A DNA stretch of 18,555 nucleotides from UBA987 sp047620825. GTDB lineage: Bacteria > Bacteroidota > Bacteroidia > NS11-12g > UBA9320. The notes beneath the pieces are model-generated. The model worked only from the letters and a program-made list of their open reading frames with translations. It did no database searches and was not told the origin of the DNA. Positions 15,933 to 18,555 of the stretch are shown one piece after another. A program made the position numbers and the translations under genes. The stretch lies in NCBI GenBank assembly GCA_047620825.1, contig JBLHOC010000051.1:1-18555 (forward strand). Reading direction: 5' to 3'. Positions within the stretch are counted from its first letter, which is position 1; the number at the start of each line of letters is the position of its first letter.

Positions 15933-16285
15933 CTTTCAAGTTTGTTGATTAATGTATTCAACATCTTTCCTACTTCCACAATCAATGCCATTGTGGGTTT
16001 TGTATCGTTGGTATATTTTAAATCTAATGCAATTAATAACTGAGTCTCGATTTCATAAAGTGAGCCTCTTGATATTCGTAAAAATTGTAAGTAGTTTTTT
16101 GTTGTTGCCCTTCCCCATCCTTCAGCGATGTTCGATGGAACGGAAACGGCGGCCCGTCGTAATTGCATAGTAAGTCCAAATTTTTCATCAGGCGGAAACG
16201 AACTTGTTAGTTTATAAACATGAGATACAAGCCTCATGGCTTTTTGCCAAGTTGTTAAATCTTTATATGATGTTATTTTCTTCAA
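15911..16285 (-). CDS. four-helix-bundle protein, 23S rRNA-intervening-sequence (IVP) family
   Basis: A 124-residue protein with hallmarks of the S23/IVP four-helix-bundle family: YKDLTTWQKAMRLV, YKLTSSFPPDEKFGLTMQLR, RAAVSVPSNIAEGWGR, YLQFLRISRGSLYEIETQL and a last helix VGKMLNTLINKLER. Relatives occur in 23S rRNA intervening sequences and, as Avd, in diversity-generating retroelements; the molecular role of free-standing copies is unclear. The start is TTG at 16285, the only one ahead of the conserved YKDL, with an upstream in-frame stop. The final residues TLTPGA and the TAG stop are encoded by the flanking repeat. Its position inside the sdh operon is anomalous. Confidence 0.88.
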   Translation of the reverse strand: MKKITSYKDLTTWQKAMRLVSHVYKLTSSFPPDEKFGLTMQLRRAAVSVPSNIAEGWGRATTKNYLQFLRISRGSLYEIETQLLIALDLKYTNDTKPTMALIVEVGKMLNTLINKLERTLTPGA

Positions 16286-16286
16286 A

Positions 16287-16298
16287 TGTATTAATACA
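16287..16298. promoter_or_regulatory. 12-bp perfect palindrome before the four-helix gene
   Basis: TGTATTAATACA is perfectly self-complementary and ends 1 bp before the TTG start at 16285 (minus strand). It could be an operator or a dimer-binding site. AT-rich sequence makes chance occurrence possible. Confidence 0.3.
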
Positions 16299-16404
16299 CT
16301 ATTAAGGTGTGACCTTTGTACTTTGCAACCAAATTCAGCACATTTTTATAATCTCGCAATTTATTTCTCCCAATGTGCTTAACTATCCTCTTTGTTCTTT
16401 TTAA

Positions 16405-16616
16405 ACCCTAATCCCTAGTGGCTAGTGGCTAATCCCTACTTATAACTTCTCTCTTCTCTTTAATCTTATATCTTTCTGTTTACCCTAATCCCTAATGGCT
16501 AGTGGCTAATCCCTACTTATAACTTCTCTGTTCTCTTTAATCTTATATCTTTCTGTTTACCCTAATCCCTAATGGCTAGTGGCTAGTGGCTAATCCCTAC
16601 TTATAACTTCTCTGTT
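16405..16616 (-). repeat. 77-bp tandem array that includes copies of the sdhA 3' end
   Basis: Units start at 16405, 16482 and 16559 (period 77). Units 1 and 2 are complete and differ at two positions. Unit 3 is partial (to 16616) and has one extra heptamer. Each unit has, on the minus strand, a copy of AACAGAGAAGTTATAAGTAG, the last sdhA codons plus stop. Four to five TAG-initial heptamers follow (variants TAGGGAT, TAGCCAC, TAGCCAT), then in the two complete units a purine-rich spacer. Only the copy nearest sdhA is its real end. Confidence 0.9.
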
Positions 16617-18555
16617 TCAATTCAATATCGTTAAACTCAAGTTGCTCCTTGTGCAGGATGGCATCTTTCGGTTCACCGGTATACTCCCAAGCAGATACAT
16701 AAGCATAGTTAGTGTCGTCTCGCTTAGCTTCACCCTTTTGCTCACCATCAAGTTCAACAGATTCTTCTCTAAAGTGACCGCCACAAGATTCATTTCTTTC
16801 CAAAGCATCTTTGGCAAACAACTCACCAAGTTCTAAGAAATCGGCAACTCTTCCTGCTTTCTCTAATTCCATATTCATACCATCTGCAGCACCTGGCACC
16901 AACACATCTTTCCAAAACTCAGCTCTAATGGACTGAATTTCTTCAATGGCTTGTTTTAGTCCTTCCGTATTACGCGACATGCCAACTTTATCCCACATCA
17001 CTTTGCCCAATCGTTTATGAAAGTGATCCACGGATTTTGAGCCTTTATTCTGCATTAAGTGGTCAATACGATCCGTAACGTTTTTTTCTGCTGCTTCAAA
17101 TTCTGGTGAATCAGTAGATATTTTACCCGTTCGAATGTCATTCGATAAATAGTCCGCAATCGTATATGGCAAAACAAAATAGCCATCTGCTAATCCTTGC
17201 ATTAATGCCGAAGCACCAAGTCTGTTCGCACCATGATCAGAGAAGTTAGCTTCTCCAATGGCGTAACATCCTGGTATTGTTGTCATTAGGTTGTAATCTA
17301 CCCAAATGCCACCCATGGTATAGTGTGTAGCAGGATAAATCATCATTGGCGTTTTATATGGATTTTCGTCAACGATTTTTTCGTACATCTGGAATAAGTT
17401 CCCATATTTGGCTTCAATAACAACTTCACCGAGTTCCAGAATTTTCGTTTGTGATACGTTTTCTAAGCCTTGAATTTTGACTTGTTCGTTACCATATCTA
17501 TTAATGGCAGACTTGAAATCTAAATAAACCGCTTCACCTGTTTTATTAACACCATAACCTGCGTCACATCTTTCTTTCGCTGCTCTAGACGCCACGTCTC
17601 TTGGCACTAAGTTGCCAAAAGCTGGGTATCGTCGTTCTAAGTAATAATCTCTGTTTTCTTCTGCGATTTCCGTCGGTTTTAAACGACCTTCTCTGATCGC
17701 CATCACATCATCCATGCTTTTCGGGACCCATATTCTGCCGTCATTTCTCAACGACTCAGACATAAGCGTTAATTTAGACTGGTAATCACCAGACCGAGGA
17801 ATACATGTTGGATGTATTTGTGTGTAACACGGGTTTGCAAAGTATGCACCACGTTTGTGAATCTTCCATGCTGCTGTGGTATTCGACCCCATTGCATTCG
17901 TTGAAAGGAAGTAAACATTTCCATATCCACCTGAAGCAATAACCACGGCATGGGCTGAATGTCGCTCAATTTCTCCTGTAACTAAATTTCTGGCAATGAT
18001 GCCTCGTGCTTTACCATCAACGACAACCACGTCCAGCATTTCATGTCGATTGTACATCTCTATTTTACCACGTCCTATTTGACGATTCATGGCTGAGTAT
18101 GCACCCAACAGAAGCTGCTGTCCAGTTTGACCTTTTGCGTAGAATGTTCGTGAAACCAAAACTCCACCGAATGACCTGTTATCCAGCAACCCGCCATACT
18201 CACGTGCAAATGGAACACCTTGTGCCACGCATTGGTCGATAATGTTGGCAGATACTTCCGCTAAGCGATATACATTGGCTTCTCTAGATCGGTAATCTCC
18301 TCCCTTAACAGTGTCGTAGAACAACCTGTATGTGGAGTCGCCGTCACCTTGATAATTTTTTGCAGCATTGATACCACCTTGAGCGGCAATAGAATGCGCA
18401 CGTCTCGGTGAATCTTGATAACAAAATGCCTTTACGTTGTATCCCAACTCAGCTAACGTAGCCGCCGCTGAACCTCCTGCTAAACCAGTACCAACGACTA
18501 TTACGTCGATGTGTCTTTTGTTCGCTGGGTTGACTAGGTTTATCTGGTCTTTATA
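16597..18555 (-). CDS. sdhA: succinate dehydrogenase/fumarate reductase flavoprotein subunit (5' end outside window)
   Basis: The frame is open to the right edge, giving 652 residues and lacking only about the first 20. The FAD Rossmann motif VVGTGLAGG lies at the edge. It is followed by SPRRAHSIAAQGGINAAKN with the histidine that links FAD, then PFAREYGGLL, HPTCIPRSGDYQS, the catalytic-arginine segment LVPRDVASRA, HYTMGGIWVD and GEANFSDHGANRLGASALMQG. It oxidises succinate (or reduces fumarate) on the cytoplasmic side of the membrane with SdhB and a cytochrome b subunit that would lie beyond 18555. The C-terminus LKQRSYK and its TAG stop (16597-16599) form the start of a tandem repeat array. 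The gene reads cleanly, with no frameshift. Confidence 0.96.
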   Translation of the reverse strand, partial: YKDQINLVNPANKRHIDVIVVGTGLAGGSAAATLAELGYNVKAFCYQDSPRRAHSIAAQGGINAAKNYQGDGDSTYRLFYDTVKGGDYRSREANVYRLAEVSANIIDQCVAQGVPFAREYGGLLDNRSFGGVLVSRTFYAKGQTGQQLLLGAYSAMNRQIGRGKIEMYNRHEMLDVVVVDGKARGIIARNLVTGEIERHSAHAVVIASGGYGNVYFLSTNAMGSNTTAAWKIHKRGAYFANPCYTQIHPTCIPRSGDYQSKLTLMSESLRNDGRIWVPKSMDDVMAIREGRLKPTEIAEENRDYYLERRYPAFGNLVPRDVASRAAKERCDAGYGVNKTGEAVYLDFKSAINRYGNEQVKIQGLENVSQTKILELGEVVIEAKYGNLFQMYEKIVDENPYKTPMMIYPATHYTMGGIWVDYNLMTTIPGCYAIGEANFSDHGANRLGASALMQGLADGYFVLPYTIADYLSNDIRTGKISTDSPEFEAAEKNVTDRIDHLMQNKGSKSVDHFHKRLGKVMWDKVGMSRNTEGLKQAIEEIQSIRAEFWKDVLVPGAADGMNMELEKAGRVADFLELGELFAKDALERNESCGGHFREESVELDGEQKGEAKRDDTNYAYVSAWEYTGEPKDAILHKEQLEFNDIELKQRSYK

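Larger units (their letters stand above)
15898..16616. mobile_element. candidate element: four-helix-bundle gene between inverted heptamer repeats
   Basis: A single gene for an IVP-type four-helix-bundle protein is flanked by heptamer repeats in inverted orientation (15898-15932 and 16404-16438). The whole unit sits between sdhA and sdhB, which are normally adjacent. The right repeat is expanded to three tandem units running into the sdhA stop codon. There is no transposase gene and no obvious target duplication, so mobility is a hypothesis drawn from structure and position. Confidence 0.4.

Noticed and set aside
16405..16616. CRISPR array
   Set aside because: Units are 77 bp, almost identical along their whole length with no unique spacers, they contain the sdhA end, and no cas genes are present.
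18445..18447. sdhA starting at the TTG at 18447
   Set aside because: The frame continues upstream to the window edge and contains the FAD-binding motif VVGTGLAGG, so this is an internal leucine codon.

Overview
The window looks like chromosomal DNA of a Bacteroidota bacterium, probably of the Flavobacteriales. It has a Bacteroides-type succinate dehydrogenase/fumarate reductase, a menaquinone-pathway isochorismate synthase, a ribE fused into the sdh operon, several Sec-exported proteins of Bacteroidota type, AT-rich sequence and few Shine-Dalgarno sites. At least four credible genes appear to start with TTG. Names rest on reading motifs by eye; no database search was run.

Layout. 1-123 is the 3' end of an unidentified gene. 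120-1573 (minus) is menI-menF, for menaquinone synthesis. 1586-2224 is a histidine phosphatase, divergent from menI. 2211-5328 (minus) holds frr, a polytopic membrane protein and a secreted protein. 5366-6571 is the ribosome-associated GTPase HflX. 6699-10039 is a tight ABC exporter operon (ATPase, permease, secreted protein). 10126-11761 is a secreted WD40 propeller overlapping a RidA/2-aminomuconate-deaminase-like gene. 12054-12584 is a small secreted protein. 12775-14465 is a secreted TlpA-like protein translationally coupled to a small membrane protein. 14541-18555 (minus) is sdhA, a four-helix-bundle gene, sdhB and ribE.

Two places show DNA that has moved. First, 8 bp after the 176-residue secreted-protein gene lies a remnant of the 3' end of ribE (12592-12734). 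It has the same orientation as the intact ribE and about 86% nucleotide identity over the clearest 40 codons, with mostly synonymous differences. The two copies bracket a 1.8 kb segment carrying the TlpA-like/membrane pair. This suggests acquisition by recombination or integration at the ribE 3' end.

Second, sdhA and sdhB, normally adjacent, are separated by 718 bp. That gap contains a 23S-rRNA-intervening-sequence-type four-helix-bundle gene flanked by imperfect inverted copies of a heptamer repeat (TAGGGAT/TAGCCAC/TAGCCAT). On the sdhA side the repeat has grown into a 77-bp tandem array that includes copies of the sdhA 3' end. A solo copy of the heptamer repeat begins exactly at the ridA stop codon. 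Because 7 is 1 modulo 3, a run of three such heptamers puts a stop in every frame. The four-helix gene plus repeats is the best candidate for an undescribed element in this window.
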